Positions 7,917-17,300 of a DNA stretch of 17,879 nt are shown one piece after another. The stretch comes from an uncultured Bacteroidota bacterium (GTDB lineage Bacteria; Bacteroidota; Bacteroidia; Bacteroidales; CAIWKO01): assembly GCA_937934705.1 (NCBI GenBank), contig CALGYY010000168.1, positions 1 to 17,879 on the forward strand, in the 5' to 3' direction. The first letter of the stretch is position 1, and every line of letters begins with the position of its first letter. Made by a program: the position numbers and the translations under genes. The notes under the pieces are model-generated. The model saw nothing but the letters and a program-made list of their open reading frames with translations, had not been told where the DNA came from and did not search any database.

Positions 7917-8489
7917 TTAACCCTTCCGGGCTTGCCAGGGAGTTTCACTGGCTCCCAAATCGTGGCTCAGGCGGCGGCCGATCACAAAAAGGTAATCTGA
8001 CAGGCGGTTTATATAACGGATCAGGATCTCATCGACCCTGTCGTCGACTGACAAACGGACGATGAGGCGCTCGGCCCTCCGGCATACCGTCCGGGCAATA
8101 TGGCTCCACGAAACCGCCACATGGCCCCCCGGCAGAATGAATTGGGTCAGTTCAGGGAGCCCTTCATTCATCCTGTCAATTTCCTTCTCGAGAAATTCGA
8201 TATCACGCTCCGCAATCAGGGGGAGACCTTTCATGGATTCTTCAGAATCTGCCGCAAGCAGGGATTCTATTGTGAACAAACGGTCCTGTATTTCCAGCAG
8301 GCTGTCTTTGCAGTGCGCACAGTCTGATAAATCGCGCAGCATCCCGATCACACTGTTGAGTTCATCCACAGTGCCGTAACATTCAATTTTCAGGTGGAAT
8401 TTAGGGACTTTGCTGCCTCCAAGGAGACTGGTTTCCCCTCCGTCTCCCTTACGGGTGTATATCTTCCAGTTCTTCTGCTCTTCCATCAT
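7917..8489 (-). CDS. pduO: PduO-type ATP:cob(I)alamin adenosyltransferase
   Basis: Transfers the adenosyl group of ATP to cob(I)alamin to make adenosylcobalamin, the cofactor of enzymes such as methylmalonyl-CoA mutase. It has 190 residues, the normal family size. Visible motifs: the ATP-binding N-terminus YTRKGDGGETSLLGG at 11-25, YGTVDELNSVIG at 38-49, FILPGG at 117-122, ARTVCRRAER at 132-141 and YINRLSDYLF at 159-168. All are hallmark segments of the PduO family (unrelated in fold to CobA/BtuR). The start may be either of two adjacent ATGs. It begins three bases after the TAG of the ABC ATPase gene and in the same frame, so the two are co-transcribed and probably translationally coupled. 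No cobalamin riboswitch is visible nearby. Role in salvage versus synthesis cannot be told from this window. Confidence 0.93.
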   Translation of the reverse strand: MMEEQKNWKIYTRKGDGGETSLLGGSKVPKFHLKIECYGTVDELNSVIGMLRDLSDCAHCKDSLLEIQDRLFTIESLLAADSEESMKGLPLIAERDIEFLEKEIDRMNEGLPELTQFILPGGHVAVSWSHIARTVCRRAERLIVRLSVDDRVDEILIRYINRLSDYLFVIGRRLSHDLGASETPWQARKG

Positions 8490-8492
8490 CTT

Positions 8493-9224
8493 CTATTTTA
8501 AAACCTCATTACCCGTATAATACGACATCCTGCGGATGTCTGCATTCTTTTCATCGGAATCCACCAATCCGTCCTTCAACCGGATGATACGGTGGGCGTG
8601 ACGGGCAATATCTTCTTCATGGGTGACCAGAATAATGGTGTTCCCGGCCTGGTGGATCTCTTCGAATAAGCCCATGATCTCGATGGAAGTTTTTGAATCC
8701 AGGTTTCCTGTGGGTTCGTCGGCCAGGATAATACTTGGATGGTTGACCAGGGCCCTGGCAATGGCTACCCTTTGCCGCTGACCGCCCGACAACTCATTGG
8801 GTTTATGCGTAATCCGGTCCGACAACTGTACCTGCTCCAGCACCTGCATGGCCCTTTCACTTCGCCTGGTTTTGCTCATACCTGAATAGATCAGAGGCAG
8901 CATCACATTATCCAGGGCCGTTGAGCGTGGCAAAAGATTAAAGGTCTGGAAAACAAAACCGATCTCCTTGTTGCGGATTTCCGCCAGCTCATTGTCTGAA
9001 AGCTTACTAACATCCTGTCGGTTAAGTACATATTGACCGCCGGTAGCTGTATCGAGACAACCCAGTATATTCATCAGGGTCGACTTGCCTGAACCTGAGG
9101 GCCCCATGAGCGCAACGTATTCATTTCTGTAGATGTTCAGGCTGATATGCTGAAGGGCCTTTACGATATGTGTCCCCACTTTGTAATGCCTGTGTATGCC
9201 CTCGAGTCGGATAATTTCTTCCAT
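8493..9224 (-). CDS. LolD/MacB-type ABC transporter ATPase subunit
   Basis: ATPase of the LolD/FtsE/MacB group, about 243 residues. Motifs seen: Walker A GPSGSGKST at 41-49, Q-loop Q93 in FVFQTFNLLP, signature LSGGQ at 145-149, Walker B ending D169-E170 in ILADEPTGNLD, and H-loop H202 in VTHEE. The ATPases of this group work with FtsX/MacB-type permeases, in lipoprotein release, cell division or efflux. No permease gene lies next to it, so its partner must be encoded elsewhere and the substrate is unknown. The ATG at 9222-9224 is chosen because the alignment begins with MEEIIRLEGI; a TTG thirteen codons upstream is possible but adds an untypical N-terminus. It starts 44 bases after the methyltransferase gene and ends three bases before the adenosyltransferase gene. 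Confidence 0.9.
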   Translation of the reverse strand: MEEIIRLEGIHRHYKVGTHIVKALQHISLNIYRNEYVALMGPSGSGKSTLMNILGCLDTATGGQYVLNRQDVSKLSDNELAEIRNKEIGFVFQTFNLLPRSTALDNVMLPLIYSGMSKTRRSERAMQVLEQVQLSDRITHKPNELSGGQRQRVAIARALVNHPSIILADEPTGNLDSKTSIEIMGLFEEIHQAGNTIILVTHEEDIARHAHRIIRLKDGLVDSDEKNADIRRMSYYTGNEVLK

Positions 9225-9268
9225 GCTTTCCTTTGTGTTTTCCGGAAATCGGATGATATGCAAAATTA

Positions 9269-10048
9269 CTAAAAGCGCAGGACAAAAGCCTCCCGGCTGA
9301 GCTCTTTTTTGAAGAAAATCAGACCCAGGCTGAACAGATCGATACTTACCCTGACCCTTTCGTCACGGATGATGGCCGCCCAGGCCCTTTCCATTTCGTC
9401 TGAGTGGTGGATATCGTCGAAAACCAGTATGCTGTCGTTGCTGACTGCCTTCATGATCTGCTGAAAATACCGGATCGTTGCAGCTTCCCGGTGATGCCCG
9501 TCGATGAAAGCCAGGTCGATACCACCCAGCATGCTGATAGCTTCATCCAAACGGTCCTGAAAACGGCCGCAAAGCAGGTGCACGCCCGGCTTTTTTGCCA
9601 GCAGCGGGTTTTCCCCGGCGAGCCTGTGGGTCTCCGCGCAGGCCTCGATACTCACCAGGGCGGCTTCCGGATGGCCCAGATGCAAATATGAAGTACTGAT
9701 TCCCAGAGAAGTGCCCAGTTCCAGGATGCGGGCCGGCCGGTATTTCTTCACCAGCTTAAAGAGCACCCTTCCGTATACCGGACGGATGGCATGTTTGCGG
9801 GCAATCTCCCCAACACCCAGCGAATAACTGATCGCCGGCTCCCTTCCATGATCCTCGCGCCTGATGAGCCTCCGGTCGCGCTCCAGTTGTTTCCTGATCC
9901 TTTCCACCGGGGCAGTTTCCTCCCTCTTTCTTCGGCCATTGTGCAGCTCAGAGATCAGATCAAAGACAAAAGGGGAATGAACCCCAAAACGGCTTTTGCT
10001 GCACATTCTGTATCGCAGATATCGTACGGCCTGATCTGAAATGCCCAT
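9269..10048 (-). CDS. Class I SAM-dependent methyltransferase (O-methyltransferase-like)
   Basis: A 259-residue protein with a Rossmann-type methyltransferase core. Motif I ILELGTSLGIST is at 108-119, followed by an acidic strand end LVSIEACAE (131-139), then FIDGHH at 181-186 and FDDIHHS at 210-216. The last two resemble the metal/acceptor loop of catechol-type O-methyltransferases. The N-terminal block RYLRYRMCSKSRFGVHSPFVFD (in part, 10-30) is a feature I associate with a Bacteroidota-specific group of uncharacterised methyltransferases. The acceptor substrate is unknown. The gene ends with TAG immediately followed by TAA, a double stop. It is first in a probable operon with the ABC ATPase and adenosyltransferase genes, and is transcribed away from the DUF2723 gene. 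Confidence 0.82.
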   Translation of the reverse strand: MGISDQAVRYLRYRMCSKSRFGVHSPFVFDLISELHNGRRKREETAPVERIRKQLERDRRLIRREDHGREPAISYSLGVGEIARKHAIRPVYGRVLFKLVKKYRPARILELGTSLGISTSYLHLGHPEAALVSIEACAETHRLAGENPLLAKKPGVHLLCGRFQDRLDEAISMLGGIDLAFIDGHHREAATIRYFQQIMKAVSNDSILVFDDIHHSDEMERAWAAIIRDERVRVSIDLFSLGLIFFKKELSREAFVLRF

Positions 10049-10173
10049 GTGTAATGCTGAATGTTATCAGGGATCAACGTATGATGAAGCGTTTTCTTAT
10101 TAATCACCGGGAATACATCCCAAGTCGATCCGTTTTTGTAATTTCGCCCACAAAATAATCAAAATCCATCCAA
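10049..10173. promoter_or_regulatory. Divergent intergenic region, presumed promoters for methyltransferase and DUF2723 genes
   Basis: The 125-base gap between two divergent genes must hold promoters for both. On the plus strand TAATTTCG at 10139-10146 differs from TAnnTTTG at one base and would give a leader of about 20 bases. On the minus strand the best candidate (10158-10151) is also one base off. Neither has a clear -33 partner, so exact positions are not settled. Confidence 0.35.
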
Positions 10174-13100
10174 GTGAAGCTGATCAAAGATTACAAATTC
10201 CTGAACAATGTTATCGGTTGGCTCGTCTTCATCGCAGCCTCAATCGTTTATCTGATGACCATTGAGCCCACCACGAGCTGGTGGGATTGCGGAGAATACA
10301 TCGCGACATCATACAAACTTCAGGTCGGCCACCCCCCCGGAGCACCTTTCTTTCAACTCCTGGGGCGCTTTTTTACCCTCTTCGCTTTCGGTGATGTAAC
10401 TCAGGTCGCCAAAATGGTCAATGCCATGTCGGCCATCCTCAGCGGTCTGACGATCCTGTTCACTTTCTGGACCATTACAGCCATCGCCAAAAAATTCTTT
10501 CTGAAAGACAGCGAGATGAGCATGGGACAGAAGATCACCGTTCTGGGTGCAGGCCTCGTTGGAGCCATGGCGTTCACATTTTCGGATTCCTTCTGGTTTT
10601 CCGCGGTTGAAGGTGAAGTTTATGCCACTTCCTCCATGTTTACAGCGGCTGTTGTCTGGGCCATGATGAAATGGGAGGCTGCTGCCGACTCAAAACACCA
10701 TCTGAGGTGGATCATTCTTATTGCATTCCTGATGGGATTATCGGTCGGGGTTCACCTCCTGAATCTTTTGACAATACCCGCATTAACTTATGTTTATTAT
10801 TTTAAGAAATATAAATTTTCAGCCAAGGGATTTATCCTTACCGGCATCATTTCCATTCTGATCCTGGGTTTCGTGCAGAGCGGTGTTATTCCCTGGATCG
10901 TGAAGCTGGCCGGAGCCTTCGAGCTTTTCTTTGTGAATTCCGTTGGAATGCCTTTCAATTCCGGCACCATCATTTATTTTGTTCTGTTGTTGGGACTGAT
11001 CGTTCTGGGACTTTACCTGACCCGCAAAAAGGCGAAGGTTGTTCTCAACACGGTCATCCTTGCATTTGCATTCATCCTCATCGGTTATTCATCATTCTTT
11101 ATGCTGGTGATCCGGGCCAATGCCAATACGCCCATCAACGAAAACGCCCCCAAGGATGCCATCAGTCTGCTGGGTTACCTGAACCGCGATCAGTACGGGG
11201 ACTGGCCGGTGTTCTACGGACAATACTACAATGCGAAGGTGATTGATACGGAGGAAAGCGGCAATATTTACCAGAAAGGTCAGGAGAACGGGAAAGACAA
11301 ATATGTGGTGATTAGTAAGAAGGTCACCTATAAATATGATCCGGACTATTGTACTTTCTTCCCCCGTATGTGGAGCGATCAGCAGAAGCACGTCAACGCA
11401 TACAGGGAGTGGACGGGTATACGTACCGACCGCAAACCGACCTTTAGTGAGAACCTCGGCTTTCTTTTCCGGAACCAGTTGGGGAGTCAGTATTTCCGGT
11501 ACTTTATGTGGAATTTTGTCGGCCGGCAGAATGATGTCCAGGGTTTCGGACTCGACGGCAATGGCAATAAAGATATTCAGAACGGGAACTGGATCAGTGG
11601 CATTGGCTTTATCGACAAGGCCAGGCTTGGCAACCAGGATGAACAGCCGGAAAGAATGACCAATAACAAGGCAAGGAACACTTTCTATTTCCTGCCACTG
11701 TTGCTGGGACTATTGGGTATGGTATTCCATTTCCGGAAAAGGCCAAAGGACGCATTCGTCGTGGCCCTGCTCTTTTTCATGACCGGTATTGCCATCATCA
11801 TTTACCTGAACCCGACGCCTCTGCAGCCCCGCGAAAGGGACTACGCTTACGCAGGCTCATTCTACGCATTTGCACTCTGGATAGGCATCGGTGTTGTGGC
11901 CATTTTTAATCTTCTCAGGAAATTTATGCCGCAAGTGGGCGGAGCCCTTCTGGCAACGGTGATCAGCTTCCTGCTGGTTCCCACCATCATGGGGGCCAAA
12001 GGATGGGATGATCATGACCGTTCCGATAAATATGCCTGCCGCGATTTCGCCAAGAACTATCTGAACTCCTGTGCACCCAATGCCATCCTGATCACGAACG
12101 GCGACAACGATACTTTCCCTTTATGGTATGCACAGGAAGTGGAAGGCATCCGGACCGACGTGAGGGTGGTCAACTTCACACTGGCTTCCGGTGATTGGTA
12201 CATTCATCAGTTGTACAATAAGCTCTACGAATCGGAGGCTCTCCCCTTCACTCTTCCAAAAGAGAAGTATACGCAGGGCACCAATGATTTCGTCCCTTAT
12301 TATGATACCGGTATCAAAGGGATCTATGAACTCAAACAGGTGATTAACCTGATTAACAGCGATAAGGAAAAAGCCAAGGTCAAACTGCAGAACGGAAAAT
12401 CGGTGGCCTTTCTTCCCACAAAGGATCTGATGCTGACCATCGACTCACTGAAAGTGGTAAGCAACGGAACTGTGCCGGCAAACATGGCTTCACGTATACC
12501 TAAATCCATTGTATGGCAGGTGAAGAAGAATACCCTGTATAAGAATGACCTGATGTTGCTTGATCTGATTGCGACCAACAACTGGGAGCGCCCGATTTAT
12601 TTTGCTAGTCCGAGCAGTGTAAGTGATTTCCTCGATATTGAGGACTACTGCTACCTCGAGGGTGCCGTTTACCGCTTTATTCCGGTGAAGACTGATGCCA
12701 AACGGGGCGGCGGCATTCTGAGCGATCGTACGGCAGACCTGATGCTGAAGGAGTTTGTGTACGGGAACATCGCAGATCCCTCCGTGTATTGCGACAAAGA
12801 AAGCTACGGGATGTCACTGTTTTCAAGGAATAATTTTGCGCGCGTGGCCCAGACCCTGCTTAACGAAGGCAAGAAGCAAAAAGCCATTCAGTGTCTCGAC
12901 AAGGGTGTGGAAGTTTTCCCTGATCTGCAGGTTCCCTACGATCTTTATATGATCGGTTACGGGGAACTGTATATGCAGGCCGGAGAAATGGAAAAGGGCA
13001 ATGTGATCCTTTCGCGCGTAGCAGATATTTACGAACAGAATCTGATCTGGTATGCATCGCTGGACAAGAAACGCCGCAACGCTTTCCGCGAAGATATCGA

Positions 13101-13212
13101 ACAGGGTATGCAGATCCTGCAGGCGATTGCAGGGATTGCACAGAAATACAAACAGGAAGACCTGGAGAAAACCACCATGGAAAAGATCAACAGGCTTTTC
13201 CCCAATGGTTGA
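10174..13212 (+). CDS. DUF2723 / TMEM260-like GT-C membrane glycosyltransferase candidate
   Basis: A 1012-residue polytopic membrane protein. It starts with GTG; an in-frame TAA 18 bases upstream rules out an earlier start, and the next Met lies inside the first membrane segment. The first helix (about 10-30) is followed by TIEPTTSWWDCGEYI, with D38 and E41 in the first outside loop, and then GHPPGAPFF at 52-60. This loop is the hallmark of DUF2723 and fits the acidic catalytic loop of GT-C glycosyltransferases. Further helices fill the region to about 320, with more at about 510-650. The C-terminal part, from about 655, includes NGDNDTFPLWYAQ and is soluble, presumably periplasmic, ending in TPR-like helices (about 890-1010). 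The human relative TMEM260 is a protein O-mannosyltransferase; a protein O-glycosylation role here is an inference. It is transcribed alone and ends at a strong terminator. Confidence 0.88.
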   Translation: MKLIKDYKFLNNVIGWLVFIAASIVYLMTIEPTTSWWDCGEYIATSYKLQVGHPPGAPFFQLLGRFFTLFAFGDVTQVAKMVNAMSAILSGLTILFTFWTITAIAKKFFLKDSEMSMGQKITVLGAGLVGAMAFTFSDSFWFSAVEGEVYATSSMFTAAVVWAMMKWEAAADSKHHLRWIILIAFLMGLSVGVHLLNLLTIPALTYVYYFKKYKFSAKGFILTGIISILILGFVQSGVIPWIVKLAGAFELFFVNSVGMPFNSGTIIYFVLLLGLIVLGLYLTRKKAKVVLNTVILAFAFILIGYSSFFMLVIRANANTPINENAPKDAISLLGYLNRDQYGDWPVFYGQYYNAKVIDTEESGNIYQKGQENGKDKYVVISKKVTYKYDPDYCTFFPRMWSDQQKHVNAYREWTGIRTDRKPTFSENLGFLFRNQLGSQYFRYFMWNFVGRQNDVQGFGLDGNGNKDIQNGNWISGIGFIDKARLGNQDEQPERMTNNKARNTFYFLPLLLGLLGMVFHFRKRPKDAFVVALLFFMTGIAIIIYLNPTPLQPRERDYAYAGSFYAFALWIGIGVVAIFNLLRKFMPQVGGALLATVISFLLVPTIMGAKGWDDHDRSDKYACRDFAKNYLNSCAPNAILITNGDNDTFPLWYAQEVEGIRTDVRVVNFTLASGDWYIHQLYNKLYESEALPFTLPKEKYTQGTNDFVPYYDTGIKGIYELKQVINLINSDKEKAKVKLQNGKSVAFLPTKDLMLTIDSLKVVSNGTVPANMASRIPKSIVWQVKKNTLYKNDLMLLDLIATNNWERPIYFASPSSVSDFLDIEDYCYLEGAVYRFIPVKTDAKRGGGILSDRTADLMLKEFVYGNIADPSVYCDKESYGMSLFSRNNFARVAQTLLNEGKKQKAIQCLDKGVEVFPDLQVPYDLYMIGYGELYMQAGEMEKGNVILSRVADIYEQNLIWYASLDKKRRNAFREDIEQGMQILQAIAGIAQKYKQEDLEKTTMEKINRLFPNG

Positions 13213-13245
13213 AATATAAGGGATCACATCTGATCTTCTTCAGCG

Positions 13246-13278
13246 ATAGCCGGTGCCCTAACACCGGCTATTGTTTTT
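13246..13278 (+). terminator. Intrinsic terminator of the DUF2723 gene
   Basis: A perfect 10-bp stem (ATAGCCGGTG 13246-13255 with CACCGGCTAT 13262-13271), loop CCCTAA, followed by TGTTTTT. It lies 33 bases past the DUF2723 stop, between convergent genes. In the minus direction there is no T tail, so it serves mainly the plus-strand gene, though the stem may also slow metF transcripts. A weak 6-bp inverted repeat (13287-13292 with 13306-13311) nearer metF has no T tail either. Confidence 0.85.
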
Positions 13279-13346
13279 GGAACGTCCCGCTTCAATACTT
13301 CGGAAAAGCGGAACCCACTGAGAATGTTAACATGAATAAGTGTTTT

Positions 13347-14300
13347 TCAGAGGACTGCTTCAACAATCTGCCTGATGTTGTCGCTCCTGCCCATGGTATA
13401 GAAATGCACGATGGGCACTTTGTGCAGGTAGAGGTCACGGGCCTGCGAGATCGCCCATTCGACACCAATCTGCCAGGCCGACTGAGGATCGCGGCTTTTT
13501 TCCATTTCCGTTGCCAGGGCTTCAGGGATTTCCACATTAAAAGCCTTTGGAATCGTGAAGATCTGATTCCTTGATGTCAGCGGTTTGATTCCGGGAATCA
13601 CCGGGACATGGATGCCATGATCGCGGCATTGTTCTACGAAACGGTAATAGGAAGCATTTTCAAAAAACATCTGAGTCACGATGTATTCGGCTCCTGCATC
13701 TATTTTTTCTTTCAGGAAACGCAGGTCGGTCTGCATATTCGGTGCTTCTTCGTGCTTCTCGGGATATCCGGCCACACCCACATTGAATTGCGTTGGCGTG
13801 GCGTTTTCAAGTTCCTCGTCCAGATATCGGCCTGCATTCATATCCATAATCTGCCGCACCAGATCTGCTGCATGGGCGTGACCATCAGGTTCAGGGCTAA
13901 ACACCCGCTCGGTCCGCTGGGTGTCGCCCCGCAGTGCCAGTACATGGTGTATCCCCAGAAAGTGAAGGTCGATCAGTGCATTTTCTGTTTCTTCTCTGCT
14001 GAAGCCCCCGCAGATAATATGCGGAACCACATCCACCCCATAGCGGAACTTAATAGCAGCAGAGATGGCCACGGTCCCGGGTCGCTTTCTCACCGTGCGT
14101 CGTTCGAGCAGTCCATTGGGATGTTTCTTGTAGACTACCTCCTCGCGGTGGTAGGTAACGTTGATATAGGGAGGTTTGAATTCCATCAGCGGGTCGAGTG
14201 TCTGATAGATCTTCTGCATATTGTCGCCTTTCAGCGGAGGCAACAATTCAAAAGACACTTGACGGTGTTCCGGATTCTTGAGGTAATCTGCAATTTTCAT
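13347..14300 (-). CDS. metF: Methylenetetrahydrofolate reductase
   Basis: Reduces 5,10-methylene-THF to 5-methyl-THF using FAD, the methyl donor for MetH. It has 317 residues, within the range of the bacterial single-domain enzyme. Landmarks: SFELLPP at 16-22 with the catalytic Glu at E18 (Glu28 in E. coli), LALRGD at 121-126 with the conserved Asp, FNVGVAGYPEKHEEAPN at 172-188 and the substrate-binding Gln Q210 in YIVTQMFFE. It lacks the C-terminal regulatory half of the eukaryotic enzyme. The ATG at 14298-14300 overlaps the TGA of metH in an ATGA arrangement, so it is translated in coupling with metH, its direct partner in the methionine cycle. No promoter of its own is visible. Confidence 0.97.
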   Translation of the reverse strand: MKIADYLKNPEHRQVSFELLPPLKGDNMQKIYQTLDPLMEFKPPYINVTYHREEVVYKKHPNGLLERRTVRKRPGTVAISAAIKFRYGVDVVPHIICGGFSREETENALIDLHFLGIHHVLALRGDTQRTERVFSPEPDGHAHAADLVRQIMDMNAGRYLDEELENATPTQFNVGVAGYPEKHEEAPNMQTDLRFLKEKIDAGAEYIVTQMFFENASYYRFVEQCRDHGIHVPVIPGIKPLTSRNQIFTIPKAFNVEIPEALATEMEKSRDPQSAWQIGVEWAISQARDLYLHKVPIVHFYTMGRSDNIRQIVEAVL

Positions 14301-17300
14301 CGTTTCAGTTTGCTTAGTTTCCTGCTGCGGTAATCCTCCAGTTGATCCTCTCCGATCAATCCCGTTGTGAAGTATTTTGAATCAGGGTGCGAAAAATAGT
14401 AACCGCAAACGGAGGCTACGGGTTTCATCATATGGTTCTCCGTCAGACTCAGCTCTCCCCCGTCAGGGATCTGCAGCAGGCGGAAGATGTCGGCCTTGGC
14501 CTCATGGTCCGGACAGGCCGGATAGCCCGGTGCCGGCCTGATTCCTCTGTACTTTCCTCCCAGGAGCTCCGCGCAGGTCAGCGATTCATCTGGATCGTAG
14601 GCCCAGAACTCCTTTCTGATTTTCTGGTGAAGCAGCTCTGCAAATGCTTCGGCAAGGCGGTCGGCCAGCAACAACATCATAAAGGAGCGGTAATCATCGC
14701 CACCCGCAGCCCATTCAGTGGCCTTAGCTGCAGCGCCGATTCCTGCAGTAAGGGCAAAAAGCCCGATGTGGTCAGGATAACCCACCGGGGCGATATAATC
14801 GGCCAGACAAAGGTTGTGGGAGCCGGCTTCCTGGTTCCTGAGAAAAAGCAGCCTTCCGGCCTCGCTGATCCGCCTGTCATCATCATAAATGATCACATCA
14901 TCACCAAAGGCATTGGCCGGTAGAATAGCAAACCAGGCTTTGGCCTTCAGGTAATTCATTTCAATAATTTCCTGAAGCATCTCTTCTGCGTCACGGATAA
15001 GCTTACGGGCCTCATCGCCCTTCACTGTATCTTTGAATACTTCAGGATAACGGCCTCCGATCTCCCAGGCATGAAGGAAGAAGGTCCAGTCGATCAGCGG
15101 GACGAGCTCAGCCAGCGGCTGATCACCGATCACAAAAACCCCTTCACGTGCGGGGATAGGACAGGCATAACGCGACCAGTCAAACTTTAAGGCCGCAGCA
15201 CGGGCCTGCCTGATGCTGAGGTACTGCCGGGTTTCATGACCCTCATGTTGCTGCTTTTCCTCTACCTTTTCTTTCCGTACAGGAGGCTTTCCGTGCAGGA
15301 GAGATTCAAGAATTCCCGCTGCCTGACCGGCATCTTTCACATGAATAACATTCCCGCTATAAACCGGAGCAATCTTCAGATCCGTATGTTTTTTTGAAGT
15401 GGTGGCCCCTCCGATCAGCAGCGGAATTCTGAGCCCTGCCTCTTCCATGGCCCGGGCCACCTGTATCATTTCGTCGAGCGAAGGGGTGATCAAACCACTC
15501 AAACCAACTGCATCAGCCTTGTGCTTTAACGCTTCCTCCACAATGACCGCCGCAGGCACCATCACACCCAGATCAACCACTTTATAATTGTTGCACGACA
15601 TGATCAGGCCGGCAATGTTCTTACCGATATCGTGAACATCGCCCTTTACCGTGGCCATGATAATGACTCCTTTGTTGGCCAGCTCCCGGGGGTCGGCCTT
15701 TTCAGCTTCAAGGTAAGGCATCAGAATATCCACGGCCTTTTTCATGACCCTGGCGCTTTTCACCACCTGGGGGAGGAACATTCTTCCGCTGCCGAACAGA
15801 TCACCAATGTGGTTCATAGCCGACATCAAAGGACCTGCAATAATTTCCAGCGGTCCCGGGAAGATTTTAAGAGCTTCCTTCAGATCCGCCTCCAGGTAAT
15901 CGGTCAAACCCCGCTGCAAAGCAGTACCCAGGCGCACTTCGATCGTCGCATTCCGCCATTCTTCCTGCCTGCCGGGTTCAGCAAAGGATTCTTCCCCCTT
16001 TATTTTTTCTGCGAACATGATCAGTCGCTCGGTGGCATCCTTTCTGCGGTTCAGAATGAGATCCTCCAACAATTCCCTGAAACCAGGATCCATATCCTCC
16101 ACCAGAGGCAACACCCCCGCATTCACGATACCCATATCAAGGCCGGCCATGATGGCATGATCAAGAAAAACAGCATGCATGGCCTCCCGGATCCTGTCGT
16201 GCCCCCTGAAGGCAAAAGAAAGGTTGCTGATTCCACCGCTGGTTCTGACGGCCGGCAAATGCTCACGGGTCCATTGCAGGGCCCTGATATAGTCCAGCGC
16301 AAAATTCCTGTGTTCATCAAGTCCTGTCCCAATGGTCAGGATATTCAGATCCATGATGATATCTTCTGCCGGGAAACCGGCTTCTTCGGTCAGCAAAGCA
16401 AAAGCCCTGGCTGCCACCCTGATCTTATGATCAAAGGTCACTGCCTGACCCTCCTCATCGAAGGCCATCACCACCACGGCGGCTCCCATTCTGCGGATAA
16501 ACCGCGCCCGTTCAAGAAAGGTCTTTTCCCCGTCTTTCAGGCTGATGGAATTCACCACGGATTTCCCCTGCAGGCACTTGAGTCCGGCCACAATCACCTC
16601 CCAGCGGCTGCTGTCGATCATCACCGGCAAACGGGCAATTTCGGGCTCAGTACTCAGCATCTTCAAAAAGATCTCCATCTCCTGAAGCGCATCCAGCATG
16701 CCGTCGTCGAGATTCACATCGAGCATGTGCGCCCCCGCCCCGGCCTGCTGCCGGGCAACAGAAAGGGCTTCCTCATATTTTTTTTCGGCGATGAGGCGGG
16801 CAAACTTCCGCGAACCTGCCACATTGGTCCGTTCACCGATATTGACGAATACTCTGTCTTTTCCAATCACCAGTGGTTCCAGACCGCTCAGGCGTGTCAC
16901 AGGTGCCGGCTGCTGTCTGAGCTTCACCGTGCTTTCCCTGGCCACTGCCGAAAGCAGAGCGATGTGTGCGGGTGTGGTTCCGCAACAGCCGCCGATCATG
17001 CTGACAATGCCTTCTTCGGCCCATTGCCTGATGATGGTGGCCATCTCCTCCGCTTTTTCATCGTATCCTCCTTCCGCATTGGGTAAGCCCGCATTCGGGT
17101 AGGCGGTGATATGCAGGCCTGTCAACGAGGCCAGCTCGCGGAGGAAAGGAGTCATCTCCCGCGCCCCCAGCGCACAGTTCATTCCGATGCTCATTAAAGG
17201 AGCATGTGAAACGGACGTAAAAAAAGCTTCTAAAGTCTGACCTGAAAGGGTTCTGCCGCTCAGATCCGAAACCGTTACGGATATCATTAACGGGACCCTG

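Noticed and set aside
9222..9263. TTG start at 9261-9263 for the ABC ATPase.
   Set aside because: The ATG at 9222-9224 matches the usual family N-terminus and length; the thirteen extra residues match nothing I recognise.
51..9271. Genome-wide reassignment of TAG as a sense codon, suggested by the M16 interruption and the in-frame ATPase/adenosyltransferase junction.
   Set aside because: Only one TAG falls inside an otherwise conserved reading frame across more than 15 kb of coding sequence; real reassignment would scatter many. The methyltransferase gene does end TAG-TAA, which fits either view, but one interrupted gene is better explained by a mutation or an error.
15632..17086. A 484-codon open frame on the plus strand, antisense to metH.
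   Set aside because: It lies wholly inside metH, has no recognisable domain and is rich in His, Pro and Gln, as expected when a GC-containing gene is read backwards. It is a shadow of the metH codon usage. Other antisense frames over dnaX, the M16 genes and metF are rejected for the same reason.
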